Source: Enoplosus armatus (taxonomy: Eukaryota; Chordata; Actinopteri; Centrarchiformes; Enoplosidae). From it: a stretch of 64,000 nucleotides of DNA. Positions 12,201 through 27,364 of the stretch are shown piece by piece. Where the stretch lies: assembly GCF_043641665.1 (NCBI RefSeq), contig NC_092183.1, positions 19,575,501 through 19,639,500 of the forward strand. The letters are read 5' to 3'. The notes below the pieces were generated by a model. The model did not search any database and was not told the DNA's origin. It saw nothing but the letters and a program-made list of their open reading frames with translations. The first letter of the stretch is position 1. Each line of letters opens with the position of its first letter. Position numbers and translations under genes: made by a program.

Positions 12201-14113
12201 ACCACACCTTGATGTAGAGATGGAGAGCCCTGAATGGACGGTGGAGTCACTCGAGAACATAGAAAACCTGAGGCCTCTCACTCCTACTGGCTGCTTGGTG
12301 GACAGTGACCCTGACCTTCTGATAAGAAGCAAACCAACATCCCCGGCATTGGAGGAGGTGGAACGACCACAAACACCTGGCAAAGGGATAGTGGCTGAAC
12401 TGGAAAGTGAGGAGTCTGCTGATGAAGTCCTCTCCCTCTCTTCAACAAGCACTGAGCTCGTTCTAGCTCCCTCTGATCCCCCGGCCTCATACCCATCATA
12501 CCAGGATATGCCCAAAACTCCTGGTAGAGAGGGTAGAAGTGGATGGACTGAGTACAGCTCTGGGAGAGCTCCAGCAACACCAGGCAGAGAGACGACCATG
12601 TCAGAAGGTAGCATAGTGATGTGCCCAGCTCTTAGCAGCCCACCTCCTGTGCCATGCCTGCCTAGCAATCCATATATCACAGCCCCAAAGACTCCTGGAA
12701 GAGACATCATCCTACCCCAAAGAGCCATAGTCCACAGGAGGAAAACGGTGATGACCTCACACCCCCTGATATGTGATTCTGTCAGAGGCTCTCCCATGTC
12801 AGTATCCTCTCCATGCAGCCTCTCTGGGTCCTCATCTGACTCTGCTGATGGGAGGGGCATGTGGATCAGTTCAGGTGTGAGAATGAAGCCCTTGCAGGGA
12901 CTGGAGAATATGCCAGGGCTTCTGGATGAAGAGAATAGGAGAGAGATAGAGAAATCCTTATTGAGAAGAAAACAGCTGTGGAGGCTAAAGAGGAGATGGA
13001 GAATCCGTCACCGGCAGAGTTCACTTAAAAGAATCACTGGTTCGCTCTCCTCTCACAGTCGTCCTCTGAGGTGGCGTTCACTCTGTGAGGAGAGGAGGAT
13101 ACTTCATAGGGTTTGGAAGGACGGCCTGGATGAAGAAGATGCAAGGCTGCTGCAGTGCACATATGAAAGGCTGCAAGAGCAGGATAATAGCTTTGGTTGG
13201 CTCAGTGACACCCTGTGGACACCTCACCCTCATATCCTTTTTTATCTTTATCTCATCCTTTAGTTTCGTGTTCAAATCAAATTAGATCAAATGCACAAAT
13301 GAGATTCCATATGTTCCATATTTATTTAGAAATAATGTTTTATTTATTTATGTTTAGATCCTAATATTTTAGAAAAAAAAAGTCAAAACCCAAACAATTA
13401 ACTGCTGTCAATTGTGGGGAAGACTTAAATAATGTTGTAGTTGTAGTGATCAATTTTGCACATATATAATGATTTCAGATCAATCAGTAACCTTGTTTGA
13501 TTGACACACTGTACATCACATCATCTTCTGTGCTTGACATCCTTAACCGCCGCTCACTGACTAAAGTCCTCACAGAGAAGAGTGAGGAGCACAAATGCTG
13601 GCAGCCGCACCACAGGACCGGCTGTGCTCGCAGTGAAGGTTTCTACAAACTCAGCAGGAATGACAAAATGAAATACTTCAACAGCACAAAGCCCACCACT
13701 GAGCTTCCATCTACTAGTATTCAGGTATTAAAGAGGGGAAGTCGTGATGATCTCAGTGACCACTTCATTCCGTTCAGTGCTTAATGTCAACATATACTTC
13801 AGCAGGGAATGTGCATCCCAGCCCAGCAGCCGACCTCACTGCGTGCAGGATCTGACTTCAGGTCTGAACAGCGCCGCCTGCTGTCCTCTTTCAGCTGTGA
13901 CAGCGACCTGGTCAAGTTCAACCAGCTAAAGGTAAGTGAGGTATTAGTAAAGATAAGTACACTCAACTGTGAAAACCCTGCCTTCAACTAGAAAGATTTG
14001 ACTGGAAGACAATTTGAAATGACTTTGTTCTCACCTGCTAGCATTCCTAAACCACCGTATTTGTTTGAATAGAACAAAAACCAATGGAACAATACAGTCT
14101 TTTATCAGTGTCA

Positions 14114-14169
<56 letters not shown>

Positions 14170-15040
14170 ATGTATTTTCTTTCTCTAAGCCCTGGAGCCT
14201 GTGTTAACAAATGGCAAATGTCTCATTTTGTCTCTTCATATCTTCTTATATCAGTTCCGAAAGAAGAGGATTCGTTTCAGCCGGAGTCACATCCATGAGT
14301 GGGGCCTGTTTGCAATGGAGCCCATAGCAGCAGATGAGATGGTGATTGAGTATGTGGGCCAAATCATCAGACAGGTAAGACAAACAAACTAATGACAAGG
14401 CTTTTAAATACATTCATAATTCACTCACCCAGTGTCACTTTCAAGCTTTTAAGCAAGCCACTTTTCACCTTGTTGTTTCTGCTGAGTTGGCCCAGTGACC
14501 CACTGGGACCCTCTGGTTGTTCTGGGTGCTTTCCAGCAGTGTGAGTAGAGTGATAGTGATAAACAACACTCTCATGAACAGGTGTGTCTGGTTTCTTTCT
14601 CCTTAGGTCATTGCTGACATGAGGGAGCAGAGGTACGAGGAGGAGGGCATCGGAAGCAGCTACTTGTTCCGGGTTGATCAGGACACCATCATTGATGCTA
14701 CTAAATATGGAAATTTGGCCAGGTTCATCAACCACAGCTGCAATGTGAGTAAGAGCTGGTATTTCTTCTGAATAAGATCAAGATTTGTTTAATAGGATCC
14801 TTCATGCAAAATAACTTTACATTCTCATCACAAAGCTTGCATTTGTGGATTCCTTTTGTCTTGCAGCCTAACTGCTATGCAAAGATCATCACTGTGGAGT
14901 CTCAGAAGAAGATAGTGATATACTCCCGGCAGCCGATAAGCATCAATGAAGAGATCACGTACGACTACAAGTTTCCCATTGAGGAAACAAAGATTCCTTG
15001 TTTGTGTGGAGCAGATAGCTGCCGCGGGTCCTTGAACTAA
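6280..15040 (+). CDS. setd1b: histone-lysine N-methyltransferase SETD1B (17 coding exons, complete)
   Basis: Catalytic subunit of a SET1/COMPASS complex that methylates histone H3 lysine 4 at promoters, in the nucleus. Coding exons: 6280-6417, 6547-6651, 7384-7654, 7753-7865, 7988-9040, 9156-9854, 10000-10116, 10250-10328, 10439-10629, 10906-11041, 11140-11547, 12194-13231, 13558-13724, 13806-13931, 14255-14374, 14607-14744 and 14867-15040. They total 5073 nt (1690 aa) with every phase matching; human SETD1B is nearly 2000 aa. Domains: N-terminal [22 protein letters not shown] about 94-175; two SQD/SLD-type YSS motifs; proline-rich block about 620-760; conserved helix ending FKAFEEWW; acidic-serine tract in exon 11; TPG-R repeats in exon 12; N-SET with WDR5-binding GCARSEGFY (1471-1479); SET about 1550-1670 with Y1606 and NHSC (1629-1632); post-SET CLCG...CRG. 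All introns fit GT-AG except 13232-13557 (AT-AC). The middle has diverged much more than the ends. Which fish paralogue (a or b) is undecided. The exon 10 start could instead be 10918, and exon 12 could start at 12197. Confidence 0.95.
6503..6527 (+). repeat. (GAT)n run in setd1b intron
   Basis: Seven or eight GAT units inside the 129-nt intron between the first two coding exons (6418-6546). Confidence 0.85.
6661..7282 (+). mobile_element. interspersed teleost repeat, probably a non-autonomous DNA element, in setd1b intron
   Basis: The segment fills most of the intron 6652-7383. It opens cctttactaaagtaacagta, has aagtaaaagtcctgcatt near 6723, gtaaaaagtacaatatttcc near 7147 and ends acttaagtac-like, then ttttttaccaccattg at about 7276. 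Order and wording match a repeat I know as very common in percomorph genomes, with 'agtaaaagta'-rich ends. No open reading frame for a transposase is present. The family name is not assigned. Confidence 0.7.
7300..7352. repeat. (ATA/ATT)n simple repeat
   Basis: Trinucleotide AT-rich run in the setd1b intron, about 30 bases before the next acceptor. Confidence 0.85.
11830..12105 (+). repeat. interspersed teleost repeat, family B, copy 1
   Basis: Lies in the setd1b intron 11548-12193. It shares ordered blocks with 43,643-44,022 and 47,569-47,870: gctttgtgctaaatgctaa, attcatcctcctggggat, tctgtacaaaatg, ttgagatatttcag, gaccaaagtggtgg and gttagcatggctaaaa. The blocks keep order and spacing but have many substitutions, as in an old dispersed repeat. 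No coding capacity. I cannot name the class. Confidence 0.75.
13232..13557 (+). other. U12-type AT-AC intron in setd1b
   Basis: No GT donor is available between the conserved DTLW codons and the stop that follows in that frame. Instead the exon ends at 13231 before ATATCCTTTT, the minor-spliceosome AT-AC donor consensus. A TCCTTAAC branch site lies at 13540-13547, and the intron ends CTCAC at 13557, 11 bases past the branch adenosine (13546). Splicing here is phase 1 and gives 20 residues between HP and TGCARSEG, the same number as I recall for human SETD1B. Confidence 0.88.
14116..14172. repeat. (TA)n(TG)n compound microsatellite
   Basis: A TA run followed by a TG run in the setd1b intron just upstream of the first SET-domain exon. 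Confidence 0.95.
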
Positions 15041-15791
15041 TCTCTAATGTGTCCTGATTATGTCAAGAGCCAAATTAGCCTGAAATAAAAACAGACCCTG
15101 AGTATGTGTCAAAGAAGCCATTTAATACAATTATAATACTAAATCTGTACAGTCAATGCCTGGAGGCCATACAGGAGCTCATAAAAGGCTGCAGAGTGCT
15201 GGTGCTGCTCTTTGAATAATCATTTAATAAACTCTTCTAAACAGCACTTAAGACAGGAATGGGACCAAGCACTTGGAACTTTATCAACTGATCTTTACTA
15301 ATTTCCTGATAAAACAGTACAAAACACACTCATTGCCCAAGTGATAACAGAAGTGTACAGTTAAAATGTTTTCATTCATGAGAGCTTAAATGGTGTTTTG
15401 CTTGAGTCAAGCCTGTATCTATAACATTGCTTTTCTTGTTAACATTTTATAAACAGAAGGCGTTGCATTATGAATGTTAAGTTGTGATGTACTCTTCTTG
15501 ATAACTGATACAAACACATAATGATGACCTTTCATGAGCATCAGGGGAGATTATAATGAAGTACCTTTCAACGCATACTTAAAAAAATACATGTTACGTT
15601 GTTATATAACATGCAAATCACAGAAAAATAAAGAATGACAGCATTGATAAACATGCCTTGTGAATTCTTATTTTTTATCTCACAATATCAGAGCATTGAT
15701 GTTGCACATTATTAGGATAATATTCTTAAAAACAGGACCCTTAACAAGTGTGGTAGCTATTGAGGCTTTCCAGTCAATTATAACACTGGGA
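15041..15791. other. convergent 3' region of setd1b and hpd
   Basis: The two genes end tail to tail 751 bases apart. Plus-strand AATAAA hexamers at 15084-15089, 15226-15231 and 15627-15632 could serve setd1b. For hpd on the minus strand only ATTAAA-type variants (for example 15223-15228) were noticed, so the 3' UTRs may overlap. No other gene is seen here. Confidence 0.55.
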
Positions 15792-20001
<4,210 letters not shown>

Positions 20002-20057
20002 CTTGCTCCTGGTGACCTGACCCGACTGTCAGAATGAAATCTACACTGAACTTCTGA

Positions 20058-20066
20058 ATTTAAAAG
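20058..20066 (-). promoter_or_regulatory. possible TATA-like box of hpd
   Basis: The minus strand reads GCTTTTAAATTC here, about 60 bases upstream of the hpd ATG. Transcription starting 25-30 bases downstream would give a short 5' UTR. This is a weak match to TATA and rests on position alone. Confidence 0.3.
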
Positions 20067-20104
20067 CCGAGAAGGAAGTTTCTAAATCCACACCCACCGA
20101 TGAA

Positions 20105-20142
20105 GAGGAGGAGGAGGAGGAGGAGGAGGAGGAGGAGGAGGG
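20105..20142. repeat. (GGA)n trinucleotide run
   Basis: Purine-only GAG/GGA repeat just upstream of the hpd 5' end. Any repetitive Arg or Glu reading frame through it is a by-product. Confidence 0.9.
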
Positions 20143-21450
20143 AGAATCGTGATGCTTGGTGCACTTTTGCTGTTACACAAAGATTACTTGGGAAAACATG
20201 TCAGCATGCTGCAGGTCTGATTAGATCTTATCATAACTTCATTCACTTCAGTCAGTTTGACGCTGATAACAAATGTCGTATCAAGAAATACGTCTGTAGA
20301 GAGACTCAATTTTATTTTGCAAATAAAAAAGTAACTGGAATGCCTGAGTTATTTTTTTTCTGTTTATTTTTTATGGCTTCCCTGCTTCATCACACATCAT
20401 TAATAATCAGATTTAGTTATGAATAAATCCAAAGGCTTTTCCGCAAACGGATAAAGAAAAAACTGTTTGTCCACACAGGTTTAGAATTACAGCTGCATTT
20501 TTCTAGAAGAAGAAGAAGTCCATATGTTAGTGTTTAGTGGCGAGAGGAGGCTCGCTCATGCAGGACTCTCATTGGCTCACTGGGGTTGAGTTGAGTGAAC
20601 CCTTCTGTGCCTTGAAATACTCCCATCCCATCAATCCCCCTCCACATGTAGTATTCCAATAATTGTGATTATTGCTGTTGAAGAGTTACAGACTCCTGCC
20701 TTTGTAAAAATGTAATACATCTAAAATCAAGTAGATCCATTAGTAGTGGTTGTACTCTGTTGTTTTGAGTTAATGGGTTTCAGCTGGTACCAAGGTGCAG
20801 CTGAGAGGTCTCAAAGACAACAGCGCAGTATCCGAAAAATGCACTGAATGAGACTAAATCAATGTATTATAGCATATTCTTCATGACATAAGAGAGCAAG
20901 AGATCATTTGAAAAATATGTAGAATTGTAACTTGAAGAGTAGACCGTACATTTGTACAGACGGTGCATTGTAGAAGTCATCAAATACATTTACAACTACA
21001 GCTTCTAGCTGCAGTATTACAGCCTGAGAACCACATACAGTCACATGTACCTGTATTGTGAACTACAGTTTTCTCTATAATTTACGTTTTTATGATAAAG
21101 TTATAACAAGATACTGAACATGTTCTATACTTGTGTAATATAGCAGTAGGCCTCAGTGTGAAGAGCAGACTGATTACATTGAAGTGCTCTTAAAGGCAGC
21201 ACTGCTGCACCAACCACGATCTAAGCAACACCAGACAATGACCTAAAAGAATCCTGAAACAGATTCAAAGGCTTCGGTCACTAAGTGGAGTCACCCGTGG
21301 GCGACTGTCATCTTCTTTTCAATAATTTCTCCTAGAAGGGTTATTTATACAAGTCTAATGTCCCCCGTTCATGTCACAGTTTTTATGTGTTGTCTTTTGT
21401 CTTTGTTGTGTTGTTGTTTAGTTGTAGTTGCAGGTACAAAGGTCCAATAA
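20143..21450. other. intergenic stretch between hpd and the fold-back element
   Basis: No coding exon is recognised on either strand. The sequence is mostly unique-looking and AT-rich, with short direct oligo-A/GAA runs near 20,505. Confidence 0.5.
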
Positions 21451-21837
21451 TTAATGAGTAGTTCCTGATCCAGAATCTAGGACTATAGAAAGTATAGTTA
21501 ATATAGAGTTACCAGAGATACTATATTAACAAATCACAAGGTAATGATTAGTTCATAAATATCTTTGAGTCAGAATAACGACCACTTTCTTCAAAAAGTG
21601 TAACTAATAATTAAGTAATTAACGAGTTGCTTCTCGTTTTGTTGATTCAGAGTTAATAAGGAATGACTCATGAAGAAAGTGGTCGTTATTCTTATTCAAA
21701 TGCTTATGAACAAATCATTACCTAATGATTATGATACCATGATGATTAACATAGTATCTCCCAGTCTGTTCTCTAGTAACTCATCATTGTTTACTATATA
21801 GTCCTCGATTCAGAGTTATTCAGCAACTGCTCATTAA
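21451..21837. repeat. long imperfect inverted repeat (fold-back/MITE-like element)
   Basis: Left arm about 21451-21593, right arm about 21671-21837, loop of about 77 bases. The innermost 21 bases are perfect: gaataacgaccactttcttca at 21573-21593 pairs with tgaagaaagtggtcgttattc at 21671-21691. Outward blocks also pair, with gaps: gtaatgatta-gttcataa, gagatactat-ttaa, tctaggactata and ttaatgagtagtt. The two arms fit a decayed non-autonomous DNA transposon. No transposase frame or clear target-site duplication is seen. Confidence 0.8.
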
Positions 21838-22588
21838 CAATTCATTAACCATTAATAATTCATGAATAAAGTTGTTCCGGATTAGTTCCTTACTCATTCC
21901 TTGGTAACCACTCACAGTATTGTGTACCATATTGTAAAGTGTTACAACATATTCTTGATGCACATGTCAAGTCCTCCATAGAAAACATGTTGATGAACAG
22001 CCTTACTAGAGAAATACAGCCACTAATGAGGATCTCGAGCCCGACCCTCAGGCCCCCTCCTCCACTGTCCCTGAAGATCTTTGTTTTTCATGCTGTTACC
22101 AAGAGGTTCTCTGTTGTCATGGGATGCAACTACACACACACACGCAGACAGAGGAACACAACATGCGGGATTGAATAATATCAGCTGCTTTACACAACTA
22201 CAGCTAACAGATCATTGAATTGTGTGACGTGTTGTTTGTTGTAGTTTAAGCACCACTGGGCAGAGTTGCACTCACACTGCACTTACTGCTTTACCAGACA
22301 AGAAGCAGTTATTCCAGGCTTTTAATGTGTCATCTACTTCAAAAAATGCTGGATGTCGATAGATTTGATATTTTAACTGGTTTCACTTATAACACTGCTA
22401 TTATCTCATCACAAAGACTCATACATCATGCTGCATTACACTGACGGTAGGCCTGAATCCCCTGGTATTCAGCCTCTCTAAGGACGAGCGCCACAGTCAA
22501 TTAGGTCCTTCCCAGGCCAGTACTCCTCACATAATTGTAGTGAGCTCAGTTCAAGGGAGCAGAACAGCAGTCAATACGAGAGAGGAAA

Positions 22589-23491
22589 ATGAGTGAATCA
22601 TCTTCTGAAACAAATCCACAAATACTGGTGAATGGAGAACAACAGGAGCAACAGCAGGACGACACTGCCACGGCAGAAGAGCAGACCTCCTCTGTGGGTG
22701 TGGATGATGAGTTTTCGGAGGACAGCGTCGCTGCAGAAAAGGAGACACAAGCAAAGATGCAGTCTGTTTTCCAACAGGTACGTAACCAGATCAGATCACA
22801 AGTGGGTGTGAAGGCCCCAAAGAGCAGCATACTGGAGCTGGTACAACGAGTCAGAGACAAAGAGATGGAGCTTGCACAGGTGAACGGTGAACATGAGGGC
22901 AAGGGTGTCAGCTGTGAGGAGAGGAAACAAGCTGAGATGCTGACAGATGAGAGCAAAGATGAGATGGATCTAAAGGAGGAGCAGCTGTGTACAGCTTTTG
23001 AAGAAAAGCTTGAGGCTAGTAAGAAGGCCTTAAGGGCTGAGTTTCAAGTGCAGATTTCTCAGGTGCGTAAAGAAATGCAGGCCTGCATTGACCAGGCTCT
23101 GAAAGACTTGGAGTGCAAGATGCAGAGCTGGCAAACCCACAACCTGCAGCCGGCACATCCCAAAGAGCAGCAAGAGAGCAAAGCTCCAGACAAGAGACAG
23201 AAGCCTTCAGCAGCTCCCTCACTGGCGTCCAGGCGAGGAAGAGTCCTGACTCGCACCATGACCACCATCATCCCCAAGACCTGTGCCCCCGTCATCATTG
23301 GCCCACGTGCCAAATCAGAGACACTGAGCTCCTCGAAGGGTGAAAGCTCTCGACTTCTCCTGAGAGATCCAGTGCTCTCCCTACTGGGCAACAAGCTGGG
23401 CCAGAGCCGCAAGCCACCGCTCCTCCCAGCGTGCCCCTTACTGCATCAGCACAAGAAGCCTGTCCGGGGAAAAGGCAAACCAGGAAACTGA
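22589..23491 (+). CDS. unrecognised 300-aa acidic coiled-coil protein
   Basis: A single uninterrupted frame of 300 codons starts at an ATG with A at -3 (ggaaaATGA) and ends TGA at 23489-23491. AATAAA hexamers follow at 23690-23695 and 23729-23734. I do not recognise the family. Visible parts: an acidic, Gln/Glu-rich N-terminus (about 1-55); a region rich in Lys, Glu and Arg with heptad-like spacing (about 57-185), including VFQQVRNQIRSQ, LELVQRVRDKEMELAQ and FQVQISQVRKEMQACIDQAL, probably coiled coil; a basic linker; and a C-terminal block TRTMTTIIPKTCAPVIIGPR then AKSETLSSS, ending in a basic tail. No signal peptide or membrane segment is seen. Length, codon-like composition, good start context and nearby poly(A) signals support a real gene. 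It lies between hpd and the apelin receptor. An upstream spliced 5' UTR or coding exon cannot be excluded. Confidence 0.75.
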   Translation: MSESSSETNPQILVNGEQQEQQQDDTATAEEQTSSVGVDDEFSEDSVAAEKETQAKMQSVFQQVRNQIRSQVGVKAPKSSILELVQRVRDKEMELAQVNGEHEGKGVSCEERKQAEMLTDESKDEMDLKEEQLCTAFEEKLEASKKALRAEFQVQISQVRKEMQACIDQALKDLECKMQSWQTHNLQPAHPKEQQESKAPDKRQKPSAAPSLASRRGRVLTRTMTTIIPKTCAPVIIGPRAKSETLSSSKGESSRLLLRDPVLSLLGNKLGQSRKPPLLPACPLLHQHKKPVRGKGKPGN

Positions 23492-23735
23492 CTCAACTTG
23501 GGAGACAAAGGAAATCTTGATAATTTGTGCAACTGGACTGACAACAAACCAGGACCATAAGCCACAAAAGTGTCCCATTTATAGAGATAACCTCTGTTAT
23601 TGCTTGTTATGACCTTTACTGTACCTGCTACACTACTGTCCAGTTTATGATTTGCTGAGGGGGCTGTTACCCCACTAGCTTTTTGTAGAAATAAAAAATG
23701 TGAAAATTGCAATTATGATGGTCAAAATAATAAAG

Positions 23736-25280
23736 CAACTTGGGAGAGTTTGAAAAGAGATTTCCCATTCACTTCAATGCAGTCAATGCATTTTTGTGCC
23801 GTTAGCCCTTCAAACAATGTGGTTAGTTGATAATGTGATGCTGTTTCAGTGTTCAACTTGGATCATGGAACAAAAGCACTGAGAGATATTGCTTACATGT
23901 GTTGAACTGGCCAGTTTAATACTCAAAATGAACACAGCTGCCATGCGTCTAACAATGATCTAATTGCCATATACCTGAGAAGTAACCAAGCTTGCAACAA
24001 AACCTTAATAACAACATGTTAAATTAAGAAATAACATCAATTGTAAACTTTTTTTTACTTTAGTACACAGTGTGCTCCTTACCCTCAAGGAAAAATGTTT
24101 TTGGTAATTATGCAACCTGACCAACAGATGGCAGCAGTTGTTTTATATGGGCTCACAAGAATCCCATCCTGATTAATAAAACCTCTGTGTCGCCTTCTTT
24201 GCAGAGAGTGACGAAGCAGTTTTATAACTGAAGGACTGTTGGAGCTGCAGTGGAGCAACATGTACTAATTTTGTCCTGTGCAGCACTCATTTAAAGAGCA
24301 GATATATATATGTATGCACCTGAATAATGATTGGAACAGCTCTTGTCATTGGGCAAACTGCATAATATCAAAATTGTGAATGGACAGTGTAGAGTACCTG
24401 ACCCATGAGGCCACCAGTTTGAAGTAATTTGAAGTAATAAAGCAGCTGGAAGGTGAAGTAACCTCCCCTTTCTAAGTTCTACAGTCTGCTGCTGCTCCCC
24501 AGTGGCCAAACAGCAGAGGACCGCTGTCTGCTGATCAGTTCCCAGGAAAGAAGATGTGTAATGATGAAGAGATGAAGGGAGCCATGCAACGTGTGCAAAA
24601 CCATTTTACCATTTTTACTTTGATGTGACTTTCTTTTGACAGATTCAAGATTTACATTTGTTGGAGTAAATTACCCTGTCACCATGATGCTACACAGTCC
24701 CCGGTATTGAAGGAATTTGAAAATGTATCTGAAATACGCCGACAAGCACAAAGCTCGCCACATATACAGATACGGACAGACTAAACTTTTAGATGTGCTG
24801 ATATCTGTCCATTTCTCTCTTGCAAAAGAAAATGTTACATGGTGTCATTTTCTAGCTTCTGATAAGGGTCAAAAAGGTTTAAAGGGTTAAACATACACAT
24901 CTGACATCTTACCATATTCAACTTGTGCAAGAAAGGTGACCTGAATCCTGTCGTTTACTTCTGACATCTCCTTGTGGAGACCTGAGCACCTGAGTGCTTC
25001 CAGCAGCTGAACTGGCACTGGGACTGGCCAGTGACAGGAGATGCATTTAGCCCTGAGGGGGGCACAGGAGCCGTGTGCCTCGATGCAGGCCCTTCACAAT
25101 GGACGGGATAGAGAAGGATGTGAAGAGGACCTTTGTGTCTAAGGGACGATGAGCCCTGAGCAACCATATCCGGAGGGGACAAGAGCCCTGCACATTCAGG
25201 TCTGGCCAAGCCACGCTGTCTCGGAAGCAGCATCTCTCGCCTAACGATATCCACCAGCAGCAGGGCTCATTGCTATGCAC
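23736..25280. other. intergenic, no gene seen
   Basis: No coding exon is recognised. A CTCF-like core is noted at 24121-24136. The segment 24,950-25,270 has a higher GC content but no intact gene. Confidence 0.45.
24121..24136 (+). promoter_or_regulatory. possible CTCF-type motif
   Basis: ccaacagatggcagca matches the CTCF core (CCACNAG-RKGGCRSC type) except at one central base. Motif match only. Confidence 0.25.
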
Positions 25281-25285
25281 TATGC

Positions 25286-25322
25286 AGATAGATAGATAGA
25301 TAGATGGATAGATGGATGGGTG

Positions 25323-25361
<39 letters not shown>

Positions 25362-25382
25362 GGATAGATGGATAGATAGATG

Positions 25383-25457
<75 letters not shown>

Positions 25458-25458
25458 G
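25286..25458. repeat. (GATA)n microsatellite
   Basis: About 43 units of GATA with scattered GGAT variants. In the reverse frames it encodes artificial Tyr-Leu-Ser-Ile repeats that are not genes. Confidence 0.97.
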
Positions 25459-26220
25459 ACATCTATCTCCACATATGTTACAACTTGAGTCTTTCCAGTG
25501 CATATCCTCTTATATATTTGCTCAGCTCAGAGTAACAATCCTCTCAGTCCCCCAATCAGATCTAGTTAGAGCAGTGACGGGTGGAGTGGACATGACCCTG
25601 AACTACAGTGAATAACAATGACAGGGAGGCGGTGTTGCGGGAGATCCATTTGAAAGCCCTGGTTTCCTAATCACCTCTTGAAATGTACCACGAGATAACA
25701 AGATTACCATGAAAACACTGATCTCATGTAAATGCTGTGTTTTTCTCAAGGTCTGGACAATTACTGTGAGAGGCCACTTCCAGGTTGGACAGATTACATA
25801 GACAAGCTGATTTCAATAGTGATTCTTGAGCAGACGTGGTAGCAATTTACAGTCGTCACATGGGGAAGACATCAAGGAGGGAGACTGTGGATTTGTTGTG
25901 TATTGGATACTCAACTGGCCACTTTTGTGAGGCATGATTAGACACGTAATACCCCATTATTTGTGAGACCTCATTGATAAGATGCATGGTGATTTCACTC
26001 TATTTCCAAGCAAGGTCTGTGGAATTCAATTGATCACTATCAGCGTAGATTGAAGGCAAGGGGGAGTAGAGATATGAGTATAAATGTTACTATGAGGGCA
26101 GAAAAATATGAGCTTTCACTTGTTTTTATATACATCCAGAAGCACAAACTGTAAAAAAAAAAAAAAAGATCACAAGACAAGCTCTGTGGCAGGGTGGAAA
26201 ACCAAAGAGCAAAAGTACTG

Positions 26221-26560
26221 GACATTGGTGATTTATATAGGGGGCTGCAACTAAAAATCATTTTCATTATCAATTAATCTCCTGATAATTTTCTTGATAA
26301 ATCATCTCCATCAAATGTCAGAAGATACTGAAAAATGTCTATCACAGTTTTCCTGTCCAAGAAGAAGACATTTAGTTTACTGTTTCAGTGTAGAAGACTT
26401 CACATTCAAATATTCACATTTGAGAGGCAACATTTTCTTTACTGAGAAATGACATTAACAATTAATTGATTATCCAAAATTGTTGCTGATTCATTTTCTG
26501 TATCAACTAATAACTAACTAATACTATTTTTCGTATGGCAGCTACAGTTTTGACAGTTTA
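26221..26560 (+). repeat. interspersed teleost repeat ('gggctgcaact' family D)
   Basis: Starts gggggctgcaactaaaaatc, followed by attttcattatcaattaatc, aaatgtcagaagatactgaa and aaatgtctatcacagttt; ends in caattaattgattatccaaa and a short ggcagctac end. Order and wording agree with a dispersed repeat I know from many ray-finned fish, with roughly complementary ends containing tgcagc. A fragment of its reverse end (gaaaataataatttgttgcagccc) occurs near 50,203-50,228. No coding capacity. Confidence 0.7.
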
Positions 26561-27364
26561 TTATCACGATTCACGAAGCCCCGGGCTCGTCTTTGGATGA
26601 TGAACATTTAAGATCCGTAGCTCTGTAACAATTCACTACAGTTTAGTGAATGGGTTTTGATTGAAAGGATCTCACAATGTGGGAGGGGAGGTGCAACATC
26701 AATGAGACTAAAAAAAGGAAAGGCTTCATTTTCAAGGTGTGTATGCTGGAAACAAGCAGTGAAACACGGCGATAGTGGGAGGGGGTGGGGGGTCTGTTTT
26801 GACAGAGGGAAACTGCTACTTTCCAGGTTTCGGCATCAGGTTGGACTGACTTGTTTTGGTGGATCAGAGGCTCTGCTGTCTAGACTGGTGCTGGGCTCAT
26901 ACAAAGACCACAGACTCAGACGCTTTGTGTTATTAACGGTACAGAATGAGCCTTAATCCTCTGGACAGTTTCTCATCACAAAGCTGTCCATCCAGGGCTT
27001 AAAGGAAGGCTCCTCAAACAAAATCCATCCAAACCAAGTGTACATAAAATGTCTGTTAAATGCAACTGTGTCAGACTGATAGTACTTATTAAATACCTAA
27101 CTTTGAAGCTATCCCAAAAAGCAGAGCAAACACCATCACCTAAACACCTCACCTTCATCCTCCGTTACATACTACTGGAGTCACATACACACAGTGACAT
27201 GCTTGGGAACATACATGACAACAACACATGTGTTTAGGGAACATCTGTAAACTTCCGGCTACATGATTTATCACACGTGCAACTTTTCATTTTATCTTTT
27301 ATTTAAAGCAATAATAAATAACATAATAACGTAACACTTTTTCTCTCCTAATATGTGTATTAGG

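Noticed and set aside
12024..12860. 278-codon frame on the minus strand
   Set aside because: It lies opposite setd1b exon 12, which is supported by domain order, splice phases and conserved motifs. The antisense frame is a by-product.
13232..13263. setd1b ending at the TAG at 13261-13263 instead of splicing
   Set aside because: This would remove the WDR5 motif and SET domain, which follow in perfectly phased exons. The AT-AC intron explains the join.
25286..25458. CRISPR-like array
   Set aside because: Four-base units without spacers, in a vertebrate genome.
25047..25503. Reading frames of up to 141 codons on the minus strand with Tyr-Leu-Ser-Ile repeats
   Set aside because: They are translations of the GATA microsatellite, present in all three frames, and not a protein.
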